DNA from: CAZKUN01 sp964555935
Lineage (GTDB): Bacteria > Armatimonadota > Zipacnadia > Zipacnadales > VGFC01
Reading direction: 5' to 3'
NCBI GenBank assembly: GCA_964555935.1
Contig: CAZKUN010000008.1
Location: forward strand, 1 to 64,000
DNA length: 64,000 nucleotides
Below, one piece after another: positions 29,500 to 39,121 of the stretch (positions are counted from its first letter, which is position 1; every line of letters starts with the position of its first letter). The notes beneath the pieces are model-generated. The model saw only the letters and a list, made by a program, of their open reading frames with translations. It was not told where the DNA came from and did no database searches. A program made the position numbers and the translations under genes.

Positions 29500-32390
29500 C
29501 CAGGAGAATCACAACCGTCCTCATCGCGCTGACGCTGGCCGGCCACGCGTGGGCGATCACGCTCGTTGAGGGGGGCCAGCCCGCGGCTACGATTGTCGTG
29601 CCGGATGAGCCGCTCCCTGTCGAGACTTTCGCCGCGAACGAACTGCGTCACCACATCCAGCGGTCAACGGGCGCGGACCTGCCTATCGTCACCGAAGCCG
29701 AAGCGCCCCCGGGCGCGCTTGTCTACATCGGCGCGTGTGAGGCAAACCCCGCCTACGCGGGCGACACGCCAAACGGCTATCGCGCGGCTGTCGATGGCGA
29801 CACGATGCGCCTGTTCGGCGATGACACAGACGGAGCCGCGGCGTGGATACTGCACGGCAACCGCACCCGCGTCGGCACGCTGTTCGCCGTCCACTACCTC
29901 CTCGATGAGCACTTCGGCGTTCGGTGGCTCTGGCCCGGTGAGCTCGGCGAGCATGTCCCCCAACGCGAGACGATCCAACTCGACGACATGGATGTCACCG
30001 GCGCTCCCGCCTTCGTTCACGCGCGCTGGCGCGACGGCGGCGCTTACATGGGCGGCACCAGTGGCTGGGCAGATCCCGGGGCGCGCTCGCGCTTTCTCAC
30101 CGAGCAAGGAACGTGGCTGCGCCGACACCGATTCGCGCTCGGCGTCAATATGGACATGAAGCACGCCTTCCACGACTGGTATGAGAAGCGGGGCGAGGAA
30201 GAGCCCGGACTCTTCAACCTCCTGCCGGACGGCACCCGACGGTCTGACCCCAACTACCACGGCGGCTCGCCAAAGCTGATCTCGATGTGCGTCTCGCAGC
30301 CGGCCTTCATTCAGGCAATCATCGAGGATTGGCAGGCAACGCGCTCGCCCGGTAACGCCTACATCGACGCCAGCGAGAACGACACGCCCGGCAAGTGTAC
30401 CTGCGACAACTGCATGGCAATGGACGCCGAGGATCCCGAACTTGACTCCCCATGGGCCGAGCGACTCGACCGCGCGAAGCAGGCCTTCGCCGCCAACGAG
30501 GCCGACTGGGTCAATCACCTCGGGTCCGCATCCGACCGGTACGCGCGTTTCTACCTCGACGTCCTGGCCGAGGCGGAGAAGGTCGATCCCGACGCCGTCG
30601 TGATGGGCTTCGCCTACGCGAACTACGTGAACCCGCCGGTCGGGACACAGCTCAACGAGCGGATCATCATCGGAATCGTGCCGCCCATGTACTTCCCGTG
30701 GACCGACGAGAAACGCGCCGCCAACCGCGCCCAGTGGCAAGGCTGGGCGGACACGGGAGCCAAGCTTCTCCTGCGCCCGAACTGGATGCTGGACGGGCAC
30801 AACATGCCGATGATCGTTGCTCGGAAACTGGGCGACGACTTCCGCTTCCACGCGCAGAACGGCATGATCGGCACTGATTTCGATTCACTCACCGGCCAAT
30901 ACGCGACCCAAGGCCCCAACCTCTACGTGCTGGCGCGACTCCACGCGCGACCGGATCTATCCGTAGACCAGGTGCTGGGCGAGTACTACTCGGCCTTCGG
31001 CCCGGCGGCGGCCGAGGTGCGGGAGTACTTCGACCACTGGGCGGCGATCTGCGACGCGGTCACGGAGCCGCCCGAGGGGATGCACTGGAGCTTCTTCTAC
31101 CGGGAGGCGGACAAGGTCTTTACGCCCGAGGCGATAGCGACGGGCGAGGCGCTGCTGATCAGGGCCATGGCAGCGGCAGCCGGTGACGAACTCGCCGCTC
31201 GCCGGGTGGCATACTTCGAGAGTGGTTTCACAAACGCTCAGATGACGCTCGCAACGCAGCAGGCGTATCGCGCCTACCGAGCAGGGAACGGCGTCGGAGG
31301 ATTCCGCGCCGCGATCGGCGCTCTCGATGCCCATCGCGCGGCAACCGAAGGCGAGTTGGGCGCGAACATGTGCTACCTTCACTGGGCCGAGCAACGCACG
31401 TGGGATCGCGAACTGCTGCGCCTGATGGAGAACCCCGGCGAGCGCATTGAGGACCCGTGGAAATTCGCGTGGGATCCGGACACGGCCGGCGAGGACGAGG
31501 GCTGGTGGCGCGAGGAGTATGACGATGCGGAGTGGCTAGCCATCAGCACCGACGGCACGTGGGAAGAGCAGGTGCCCGGCAAACAGTGGCGGGCGGAGAC
31601 TGGCCGGGACTATGACGGCTTCGCCTGGTACAGAAGAGCGTTCGAGATCGAGGCCGATGACACCCGCCCTATCGTTCGGCTCGTGTTCGGCGCGGTGGAT
31701 GAGGCGTGCGTCGTCTGGCTCAACGACGAAAAACTGCTGGAGCGCCCGTTCCCGTACCAGGGCAACATCGAGTCGTGGCAGGAGGCATTTGAGGTCGACA
31801 TCACCGACGCCGCTCGCCTCGGAGGGACGAACTCCCTCGCGGTTCGCGTCGAAGACAACGCCGGCGCCGGCGGCATCTGGCGTCCCGTGTGGATCGTGCG
31901 TTCGCCACGCGCGGCGACCGAGGAAGCGAACCTCCTCACCAACGGCGACTTCGAGAACGGGGACGAGGGCTGGGGCAAGAGCATCATGACCGGTGGTTTC
32001 GCTCTTGAGATCGATGGCGCGGGCCACACCGGAACCAACTGCGCGCGAGTTGAATGCTCGGCGTTGGGCTCGGCCGAGGACGAAGCCCGGCTCCGTCAGA
32101 AAGCCTGGGGTCGCTGGTATCAGACCGGCCTCAAGGTGACCGAGGGCGCCTCCTACCGGCTAAGCCTCTGGGCCAAAACGAGCAAGGACTTCACGGGCAA
32201 CCTCGCGATCTGGGTCACGGGCACCGAAGAGGGAACCATGACCGGCGGCATGCTCGACACCGAGGGCATGTGGCGCGAGGTTACCATCGAGGGCATCAAG
32301 CCCGTCGGCGATGAGGTCGGCGTCTACCTGAACCTGATGGATGGCGTGGGCACGGCGTGGTTCGATGGCGTGGAGCTAGTCGAAGAGTGA
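29496..32390 (+). CDS. DUF4838-type secreted glycoside hydrolase-like protein
   Basis: 964 residues from ATG 29496 (overlapping the previous stop) with signal peptide MTRRITTVLIALTLAGHAWA. Residues 20-140 form an alpha-glucuronidase-N-like domain (VPDEPLPVETFAANELRHHI, GTLFAVHYLLDEHFGVRWLWPGE). The middle is a DUF4838-type TIM barrel (YIDASENDTPGKCTCDNCMAM, VVMGFAYANYVNPP). At about 680-810 a GH2-like jelly roll follows (FAWYRRAFEIEADD, GAVDEACVVWLNDEKL), and a CBM4/9-type domain (LLTNGDFENGDEGW) ends the chain. DUF4838 proteins are rarely characterised; activity on a polysaccharide or glycoprotein glycan is inferred. Confidence 0.85.
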   Translation: MTRRITTVLIALTLAGHAWAITLVEGGQPAATIVVPDEPLPVETFAANELRHHIQRSTGADLPIVTEAEAPPGALVYIGACEANPAYAGDTPNGYRAAVDGDTMRLFGDDTDGAAAWILHGNRTRVGTLFAVHYLLDEHFGVRWLWPGELGEHVPQRETIQLDDMDVTGAPAFVHARWRDGGAYMGGTSGWADPGARSRFLTEQGTWLRRHRFALGVNMDMKHAFHDWYEKRGEEEPGLFNLLPDGTRRSDPNYHGGSPKLISMCVSQPAFIQAIIEDWQATRSPGNAYIDASENDTPGKCTCDNCMAMDAEDPELDSPWAERLDRAKQAFAANEADWVNHLGSASDRYARFYLDVLAEAEKVDPDAVVMGFAYANYVNPPVGTQLNERIIIGIVPPMYFPWTDEKRAANRAQWQGWADTGAKLLLRPNWMLDGHNMPMIVARKLGDDFRFHAQNGMIGTDFDSLTGQYATQGPNLYVLARLHARPDLSVDQVLGEYYSAFGPAAAEVREYFDHWAAICDAVTEPPEGMHWSFFYREADKVFTPEAIATGEALLIRAMAAAAGDELAARRVAYFESGFTNAQMTLATQQAYRAYRAGNGVGGFRAAIGALDAHRAATEGELGANMCYLHWAEQRTWDRELLRLMENPGERIEDPWKFAWDPDTAGEDEGWWREEYDDAEWLAISTDGTWEEQVPGKQWRAETGRDYDGFAWYRRAFEIEADDTRPIVRLVFGAVDEACVVWLNDEKLLERPFPYQGNIESWQEAFEVDITDAARLGGTNSLAVRVEDNAGAGGIWRPVWIVRSPRAATEEANLLTNGDFENGDEGWGKSIMTGGFALEIDGAGHTGTNCARVECSALGSAEDEARLRQKAWGRWYQTGLKVTEGASYRLSLWAKTSKDFTGNLAIWVTGTEEGTMTGGMLDTEGMWREVTIEGIKPVGDEVGVYLNLMDGVGTAWFDGVELVEE

Positions 32391-32402
32391 GGCATCGCGA
32401 AC

Positions 32403-33434
32403 ATGCATATCCCCATGATGATGGTGATGATAATGGCAGCCCCAGGATACGATGACAAGATGGACGTGATGTGCTTCATCGACGACGCGGGCGCGAGGCG
32501 TGATGTAGCCACCCAGGCAGACTGGGCGATCCGTCGCGAGCACATCATCGAGAACACGCAACCTGTGATGGGCATGATGCCCGACGAGACCCGCAAGGTC
32601 GATCCTGATGTCGAGGTCCTCGAAGAGGTCGAGACGGCAAGTTTCGTGCGCAAGAAGATCACCTTCGCGCCGGAGGACGGTGACCGCGTCCCGGCCTACC
32701 TCTTCCTGCCCAGGGGCGTCGACGCCCCCGGGCCGGCGATGCTCTGCCTGCACCAAACAACCGGGATCGGCAAGGGCGAGCCGGCCGGAATCGGCGGCAA
32801 GCCGGAGCTTCACTACGCCATGGAGCTGGCCGAGAGGGGCTACGTCACGCTCGCGCCGGATTACCCAACCTTCGGCGATTACGATATCGACGTCTACGCG
32901 CGGGGGTACGTGAGCGCGACGATGAAGGGCATCTACAACCACATGCGCGCCGTCGATCTGCTCCAATCCTTGCCTGAGGTCGACGGCGAGCGCATCGGCG
33001 TGATCGGCCACTCTCTCGGCGGGCACAACAGCCTGTTCGTCGCGACCTTCGACGAGCGCCTGAAGGTGGTCGTCACGAGTTGCGGATTCACTCGATTCGC
33101 CAAATACTACTCGGGCGATCTCACCGGCTGGACGCACAGGGGCTACATGCCTCGGATCGCCAGTGTCTACGACAAGGACGCGTCGCGCATGCCGTTCGAC
33201 TTCACCGAGATCCTCGCCGCCCTCGCGCCCAGGCCGGTCTTCGTCAACGCGCCGCTCGGCGACGGCAACTTCGAGGTCACCGGCGTCTACGACTGCTTGA
33301 ACGTGGCGCGGCCGGTGTATGGGCTGTGGAACGCGGAAGCCAAGCTCGTCGCCGCGCACCCGGACGCGGGACACGGCTTCCCGGATGAGGTCAGGCAGCA
33401 AGCGTATGAGTTCATCGATGAGGCGCTGAGATAG
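32403..33434 (+). CDS. Dienelactone hydrolase/acetyl-esterase-like alpha/beta hydrolase
   Basis: Up to 343 residues; the annotated start follows a weak GAGG, and the first residues (MHIPMMMVMIMAAP) come from a run of ATG-like codons at 32413-32434, so a later Met (MAAP or MDVM) may be the true start. The fold carries nucleophile Ser in GHSLGGHN, candidate Asp in PLGDGNFE and catalytic His in DAGHGFPDEV. Related enzymes de-esterify acetylated sugars or lactones. No convincing signal peptide. It is the last catabolic gene in the 23164-33434 run, 12 bp after the DUF4838 gene. Confidence 0.85.
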   Translation: MHIPMMMVMIMAAPGYDDKMDVMCFIDDAGARRDVATQADWAIRREHIIENTQPVMGMMPDETRKVDPDVEVLEEVETASFVRKKITFAPEDGDRVPAYLFLPRGVDAPGPAMLCLHQTTGIGKGEPAGIGGKPELHYAMELAERGYVTLAPDYPTFGDYDIDVYARGYVSATMKGIYNHMRAVDLLQSLPEVDGERIGVIGHSLGGHNSLFVATFDERLKVVVTSCGFTRFAKYYSGDLTGWTHRGYMPRIASVYDKDASRMPFDFTEILAALAPRPVFVNAPLGDGNFEVTGVYDCLNVARPVYGLWNAEAKLVAAHPDAGHGFPDEVRQQAYEFIDEALR

Positions 33435-33445
33435 GGGTTGATGGC

Positions 33446-34129
33446 GTGGATGAGCCGAGGTTGCCGGACCGCCCAATGGCGGAGTTGGAAGCGGACGCTG
33501 AACGGTCGCGGATGACGCGATGGTTGAGGTGGACGCTGTCTCTAGCGACCGGCCTCACGCTGGTGGGCGGATTCCAGTTCGTGCGCCTTGGTCTGCTCAG
33601 GTGGCGGAGGCCCTTTGACGGCACCGAATGGCAGCGACTCGCATCCGCCGTCACCCACGCCACGGTGCACTCCGGATGGGCGCTGGCGCTAGGGCTGCTG
33701 CTGTGGAGGCTACTGGACGAGGCGCCGAAGCGCCGTTGGCTCGCGGTCTTGGCCGGAGTGCTGCTGAAGGCGCTGGCTGCGATCGTCCTCCTCAGGACGT
33801 GGGAGAACCTGAGTACTGGGATGCCGCGGGTCATGCTGCCGTACACCTACGTGCTCCTGGCGGGCTCCGGGCTCGTGCTGGCCCTCCCGAGCGGCAACGA
33901 ACGCTGGGTGCGCCATGTGGCCGCGCTCACTGCCATCGGCATCGCCGCCATGCCAATCGCCTACATGGCGTCCTCATCCCCTGGCCAGATGATCGCAGTG
34001 TACGGGTGGCGGGCCGTCGGCGGCTGGCTGTTCTGGCGGACCATGGCGCCTGCCGGAGCATGCCTCGCCGTCGTCGTCGCCATCTACACGGCTCCGCAGC
34101 GCCCGGCTACCAAGTCAGAACCAACTTAA
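33446..34129 (+). CDS. Small multi-pass membrane protein of unknown function
   Basis: 227 residues from GTG 33446. About six hydrophobic helices are visible (WTLSLATGLTLVGGF, GWALALGLLLWRLL, LAVLAGVLLKALAAIVLL, YTYVLLAGSGLVLAL, HVAALTAIGIAAMPIAYM, AGACLAVVVAIYTA). No family recognised and no catalytic motif. It follows the esterase gene by 11 bp. Its 3' end overlaps the convergent dehydrogenase gene by 23 bp, an unusually long tail-to-tail overlap for this window. Confidence 0.6.
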   Translation: MDEPRLPDRPMAELEADAERSRMTRWLRWTLSLATGLTLVGGFQFVRLGLLRWRRPFDGTEWQRLASAVTHATVHSGWALALGLLLWRLLDEAPKRRWLAVLAGVLLKALAAIVLLRTWENLSTGMPRVMLPYTYVLLAGSGLVLALPSGNERWVRHVAALTAIGIAAMPIAYMASSSPGQMIAVYGWRAVGGWLFWRTMAPAGACLAVVVAIYTAPQRPATKSEPT

Positions 34130-35084
34130 GCACGTCCCGCGAAGTCCGCACCAGTTCAAACGCCTCCGCGAACTCCGCTGCCGGCAGACGCTCTGAGATC
34201 AGCCGTTCCAGCGGCAGTCGCTCCTCGATGGCCAGACGAACAGCCTCAGGCCACGCCTCCGCGCTGGCGTTGCTGCCTATGAGTTCGAGTTCGCGATGCA
34301 GCAGGTGACTCCACGCGTAATCAGCGCGGCCGTCACCGTAATCTCCGAGAACCAACACGCGCGCGCCGGCCGCCGCCACATCGAGCGCCGTCTTCATCCC
34401 CGTAACTGAGCCTGATGCCTCGACCACCAGCGCGTACTCGCCTCCAATGCTGGGGCATTCGTGGTAGTTGATCGTTGTCGCCGCGCCGAACTCGCGCCCC
34501 AACGCCAGTCTCGGTTCGCGTCCGCCGACGAGGGTGATCGAAGCCACTCCCGCTCGCGACAGCAGTATCGTCATGATGAGCCCGATCGGCCCGTCGCCTG
34601 TCACCAGCGCGGACGACGGCGGGCAAGAATGCCCTCCGCACGAGGCCGTAGCTTCCGACATCAGCCGAGCCCGGCGCATTCCCCGGACGCAGACCGCGAG
34701 CGGCTCGATGAGCGCAGCCGTCGCTGGGTCGAAATCGTCGGGGAGGAGCTTGAGGTTCGCGGCCTCGGTGATCAGGTACTCGCCGTAGCCGCCCGGATGC
34801 TCGAACCCCACCTCCCCCCCGTCGCGCAGCACGTTCTCGGCGACGCATCGCGCGCCAATGAGCGACGCGTCCACGCCTGCGCCCACCGCATCCACCTCGC
34901 CCGACCACTCGTGGCCGGGGGTTGACGGGAAGCCCGTCCGCTCCCAGCCGTCGATCATGTCGAGGTCCGTCGCGCAGATGCCAACCGCCAGCGTCCGCAC
35001 GCGCGCTTGACCAAGCCCCGGCTCGGGCAGCGGGACATCCAGCCACTCTAGCCGCCCTGGCCCCGTGTTGACGATGGCCTTCAT
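34107..35084 (-). CDS. MDR-family zinc-binding dehydrogenase with Cys-rich insertion
   Basis: A 325-residue medium-chain dehydrogenase: GICATDLD, GHEWSG and IEPLAVCVRG mark the catalytic domain; ALVTGDGPIGLIM is the Rossmann turn. The four-Cys structural zinc lobe is missing. Between helix and turn, residues about 141-157 (SEATASCGGHSCPPS, coded by 34614-34658) are foreign to the family and are encoded around a small palindrome at 34621-34634. Substrate probably a sugar or polyol, by context. Its ATG overlaps the stop of the second MDR gene (35081-35084), so both are co-translated. Confidence 0.85.
   Translation of the reverse strand: MKAIVNTGPGRLEWLDVPLPEPGLGQARVRTLAVGICATDLDMIDGWERTGFPSTPGHEWSGEVDAVGAGVDASLIGARCVAENVLRDGGEVGFEHPGGYGEYLITEAANLKLLPDDFDPATAALIEPLAVCVRGMRRARLMSEATASCGGHSCPPSSALVTGDGPIGLIMTILLSRAGVASITLVGGREPRLALGREFGAATTINYHECPSIGGEYALVVEASGSVTGMKTALDVAAAGARVLVLGDYGDGRADYAWSHLLHRELELIGSNASAEAWPEAVRLAIEERLPLERLISERLPAAEFAEAFELVRTSRDVLKLVLTW
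34621..34634. repeat. Short palindrome inside dehydrogenase insertion
   Basis: GGGCAAGAATGCCC, a 5-bp stem with AGAA loop, lies in the codons for the Cys-rich segment that interrupts the dehydrogenase. It is in frame and does not break the gene. It may mark a small inserted repeat; only one copy was noticed in this window. Confidence 0.5.
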
Positions 35085-36112
35085 GGGTGGATCATCACCT
35101 TGTTGCGCTCGGGCGATCCCATCGTATCCATGGCCGCATGGATCTCAGTCAGCCCGAAGTGGTGGCTGATGATCTTGCCCGGATCGACGAGCCCGCGTTC
35201 CATGAGCCGAATGGCGTTCTGCATCGCCATCGGGTTGGTGCCGAAGCTCGCGTCCATGCGCGCCTCCATGAAGTGCGCCTCGCCGCCATCCAGCTCGAAC
35301 TTCTCGTGCGTGGTGATCCCGAAGACGTTCCACTTCGTGCCGCGCCGGCGCAAATCGACCATCAGCTCAACCGCCTCGATCGGCCCGGCGGCCTCCATCA
35401 CGAGGTCCGGCCCGTTCGGCATGATCTCAAACACGCGCGCCTTGGCGTCCTCCGTCGAGGGATCGATCACATGCGTCGCGCCCAGTTCGATGGCGTTCTT
35501 TCGCGCGTAGTCGCTGGGGTCAATCGCAATCAGCCGACCCGCGCCCGCCGCCTTCGCGACCATCATGCAGAGCAACCCAATGCCGCCCACGCCGATGACC
35601 ACCACGTCATCGCCGACCTTCATCTCGCTATAGCGGATGACGCCCTTCCACGCGCCTGACAACGGTTCTGTGAGCGCGCCCGCGTCAAACGAGATCTCCG
35701 CCGGCTTATGGTAGAGGCACTCGCCCTGCGTGAGCATGTACTCGGCGAACGCGCCAGGCAGAATCGTCTTCGGACCGTCTCCACCCATCGTGAACGCATC
35801 CTCACAGTAGTGCGTGTTGCCCACGCGACAGTTGTGGCAGACGCCGCAGAACCCCGAGGGCGAGACGATCACCTCGTCACCCTCCTTCCAGTGCTCCACG
35901 CCCGAGCCTACGGCCGAGACGACACCCGACGCCTCGTGGCCGGCGATGCACGGGAAGTCCACGTTGCGTCGGATGCCCTTCACTGCCTTGTAGTCCGTGG
36001 CGCAGACGCCGCAGGACTTAATCTTCACGATGATATCGCCCATGCCTGCCTCGGGCACGGGGATGTCGCACAGTTCGAGCTGGTTGAAGTCGTGCAGGAC
36101 GGCGGCGAGCAT
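35081..36112 (-). CDS. Zinc-dependent alcohol/polyol dehydrogenase (MDR)
   Basis: 343 residues from ATG 36112 (GGAGG 8 nt upstream); the frame is open to 36229 but crosses the divergent promoter region. Complete MDR features: catalytic zinc CGVCATD and GHEASG, structural zinc loop with four Cys (GFCGVCHNCRVGNTHYC), and Rossmann turn VIGVGGIGLLCM with Asp after strand 2 (AIDPSD), suggesting NAD. Resembles threonine/sorbitol/L-iditol-type dehydrogenases. Divergent from the GH2 gene, so it may oxidise the sugar released by it. The MDR gene downstream overlaps by 4 bp. Confidence 0.92.
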   Translation of the reverse strand: MLAAVLHDFNQLELCDIPVPEAGMGDIIVKIKSCGVCATDYKAVKGIRRNVDFPCIAGHEASGVVSAVGSGVEHWKEGDEVIVSPSGFCGVCHNCRVGNTHYCEDAFTMGGDGPKTILPGAFAEYMLTQGECLYHKPAEISFDAGALTEPLSGAWKGVIRYSEMKVGDDVVVIGVGGIGLLCMMVAKAAGAGRLIAIDPSDYARKNAIELGATHVIDPSTEDAKARVFEIMPNGPDLVMEAAGPIEAVELMVDLRRRGTKWNVFGITTHEKFELDGGEAHFMEARMDASFGTNPMAMQNAIRLMERGLVDPGKIISHHFGLTEIHAAMDTMGSPERNKVMIHP

Positions 36113-36231
36113 GGCAATCCTCCATGGGAGAGAGATGAACGGGTGGCGATTGGCCGGGCGCGTGGCTGCATCCTTCAAGTGGAGGCCTCGCGTCGCGATC
36201 CACCGAAGATGCCGCGCCAGGAGAGGCAAGC

Positions 36232-39116
36232 ATGTTCATCAACCATCTGGACAGAGCCGCGCCGGCGCAGATCCTGCTCGACGGCGAGTGGCGGATCGCG
36301 TTCGATCCTGAGAACCGCGGCAAGGCCGACGGTTGGCACCTGTTGCCCGAACCGCCCGCCGGCGCGCGGCCTATCTCCGTTCCATCGTGCTGGGAGGAGA
36401 TCGAGCCGGGATACGACGGCGTCGCCTGGTATTGGACCACGATCAGCGCGGCCGGCGCCGCAAGGTCGCGCCTCCTGTTCGACGCGGTCAACTACTTCGC
36501 CGAGGTCTGGATCGATGGCGAGTATGTGGGCTCAAGCGAAGGCGGCTACACGCCTTTCAGCTTCGATGTAACCGACCACCTCACCGGCGAACACGCGCTG
36601 GTGGTGAGAGTCCTCTGCCCGCCCAAGGACGAGACGGGCACCGATGGCTTCGTGCTCAAGGAACTCCCCTGCTGGCGAAGCTACGAGAGCTTCAACTTCG
36701 GCGGCATCTGGCAGTCCGTAAGGCTGCTTCACCTGCCGGAGACCCACCTGAGGGACGTCTTCGTCCGACCAAACGCAACGCTGGATGGCGTCGATGTCGA
36801 GGTCGAACTGGCCGAGGGCATGCGGGGCGAAGTAAGCGTGTGGATCGACGGCGAGGGCGATCCCCAGCCGTCTCTCTGCTTGCACATCAAGGACCCCAAG
36901 CGGTGGACGCCTGATGATCCGCACCTCTACACTCTCCGCGTCCGCGTGGAGGCGGGCGGCGAGGTCGACGAAGGAAGCGTCCGCTTCGGCCTGCGGTCGC
37001 TCACATTCGAGGACAACGAGATCCTGCTGAACGGCGAGCCGTGCTTCGTGAAGGGCGCTTTCCACGAGGGTCTCTACCCCATCGGCTTGCCGCGACCGAC
37101 CAGCCGCGAGTTCGTCGAGGACGAGATCCGCAAAGCCAAGGACACCGGCTTCAATCTCCTGCGATACTGGCAGATCCCCATCCACCCCCACGTCCTCGAC
37201 GCGGCGGACAAGTTGGGGATGATGCTCATGAACGAGCCGCCGATTGAGTGGATGACCNNNNNNNNNNGTCGAGCGGCTGGTCCGCCGCGACCGCAACCGC
37301 GCGTCGGTCACTTTCTGGACGATCCTCAACGAGACGGGCATCCAACCCGATGCCAACCGGCGGAATGCCTGCACTGCTTCTCAGTTGGAGTACGAGGAAG
37401 CGCCCATCCAACACATCCGCCACGAGCTGTGCGCGCTGGCTCGATCGCTCGACCCTACCCGACTCATCATCGATGACTCTGGTGGCTTCATGGGGCACGC
37501 GAACATCTACCTGCCGGGCGAATCGAAGCCCGTGCCGTTCAACGACCTCCACACATACGAGCGCGTCCCGATCCCCGAGTTTCGTCTCAACGAGTTGCGC
37601 GAAATGGCCACCAAGGAGGGCCAGACCAACGCCGCCACTGTGATCCCCGGTGGCGCGGTGTTGATGTCGGAGTTTGGGTACGGCAGCTTCCCAGACTTCG
37701 CCTCGATATTGAAGCGCTACGAGGATGAGGGCGCGACCCAGACCGAGGACTACGCCCACCACAAGTCGCTCCACGATTCGCTCGCGACGGGTTTCGCGGC
37801 CCATGGAATGGGCCGCTGGCTCGGTTCCGTGGCCGACCTCACGAACGAGTGCCAAGAGATCCACGCCGAGGGCAACGCGCTTCAGACGATGGCGCTGCGG
37901 GCCGGGCCACTCGTTCGCGGATACGTGATGCACGCCTTCAGCGCGGGCGGGTGCATCATCGGCGCGGAGCTGTTCGACACGTGGCGCGAGCCCAAGCTCG
38001 TGGCAGCGGCCGTGCGCGAGATGCAACAGCCTCACATCCTCGCCGCCTTCCTCCGCCCCGCGAGCGTCTGGGCGGGGCAGCCGGTGCATGTGGACGTGTG
38101 CTCGGTCCGAGACGACACGAAGACGGACTCGGGGCTGAAGCCCCTCTTACGGTGCTTGGTAGATGGCGAGGCGGCAGAGCTGGGTGATGTGGCGCTCAAT
38201 TCGCGACTCGACGAGATCTGGTCGGGCGAGATCGAACTGGGTGATGCGCCCGGTGCTCGAGAGCTGAGATTTGAGCTGGTCGCCGGAGACGAGACACTCG
38301 CATCGGTCACGCGCACCGTCACGAGCGTTGAGGACGACCCGCGCGACGTCGACGCGCTCGTTGCCTGCGTGGGCGGCGATCACATTCCGATTCGACGCGA
38401 GCTGGACCGGTGGGGCGTCGCGACCACGCACAATGCAGCGTCGGCGGATGTCGTCATCTCGGTGCCACGCGATTGGGGCGCGCCCGTCGCCGACGGGTAC
38501 CTCGATCTTCTGCAAAGCGGCAAGACCGTGGTCCTCCTCGTCCCCAACCCCGGTCCCTTGCGCTGGGCGATGGACGCCTTCGGCATCGAGGGCCGGATCC
38601 AGACCGGCATCGGAAACTGGTCGCCCGTCTCGCACTATGTGGTGGAGAAGTCGCTGCAGGATGGGCTGCCGCCCGACCGGTTGCTCGGGCAGGCATACGC
38701 GGGAGTCACGCCACGGCACTGCATCGTCACCGAGGCCGGCGAGACGCTGGCGGGGGGGGGGGGGGGGGGGGGTGTGTACACCCCCCGCCCACACCCACAC
38801 ACAGCCGCACACGACCAAGCACCGCCACCGCCCCCGAACAAGAAGCCCCCAGAGCATGCATGGAGTACGCAAGCCGGAGGGGGGGGGGGGGCAAGCTGCA
38901 TTGGTGCTGCGCCTGTGGGGGGGGGGGGGGCTGTCGTACACCCGCGGCCACATCCTCGACAAGCAATACGACTTCTGGTGGGGGAAGACTTGCCTGGAAA
39001 TGCCCATCGCCAACGGTCGGCTGATCGTCAGCACCTTCGACCTGCCGAATCTGGTCGCCTGGAATCCCGTCGCGGCGAAGCTCGTCCGCAACCTGCTGCG
39101 GCATGCGATGCGGTGA
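36232..39116 (+). CDS. GH2 family glycosidase, interrupted by scaffold gap and poly-G artefact
   Basis: Beta-galactosidase/glucuronidase-type enzyme starting at 36232 with AGGAGAGG upstream. The N-terminal jelly roll (YWTTISAAG, VWIDGEYVGSSEGGYTPFSFDVT) and Ig-like domain lead into the TIM barrel (GAFHEGLYPIGLPRP, LMNEPPIEW). A 10-N gap follows at 37258-37267; the frame shifts across it. The barrel resumes with RDRNRASVTFWTILNETG, where the Glu of NE is the acid/base, and VLMSEFGYGS, where Glu is the nucleophile. No signal peptide. After 38751 three poly-G runs of 21, 13 and 14 bases replace real sequence; the authentic C-terminus (DKQYDFWWGK ... LLRHAMR) returns at about 38940 and stops at 39116. 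The gene is very likely intact in the organism. Confidence 0.8.
37258..37267. other. Scaffold gap (10 N)
   Basis: Ten N inside the GH2 gene, just before the acid/base segment. The frame differs by one on the two sides, so the true gap length is not 10. Confidence 1.
38752..38930. other. Poly-G-rich likely assembly artefact
   Basis: G runs at 38752-38772 (21), 38879-38891 (13) and 38917-38930 (14), with low-complexity C/A-rich sequence between them. Nothing else in 64 kb resembles this. It interrupts a conserved enzyme and looks like dark-cycle G calls in a poorly covered region. Confidence 0.85.
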
Positions 39117-39121
39117 TGGTA

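Noticed and set aside
32376..33476. 366-residue minus-strand frame ending in a His-rich stretch
   Set aside because: The His run is the complement of the ATG-rich start of the esterase gene; not a metal-binding protein.
33412..33846. 144-residue minus-strand frame
   Set aside because: Antisense to the small membrane protein, whose hydrophobic helices are clear on the plus strand.
38635..39104. Poly-proline and poly-glycine proteins
   Set aside because: Products of the G/C runs in the artefact at 38752-38930.
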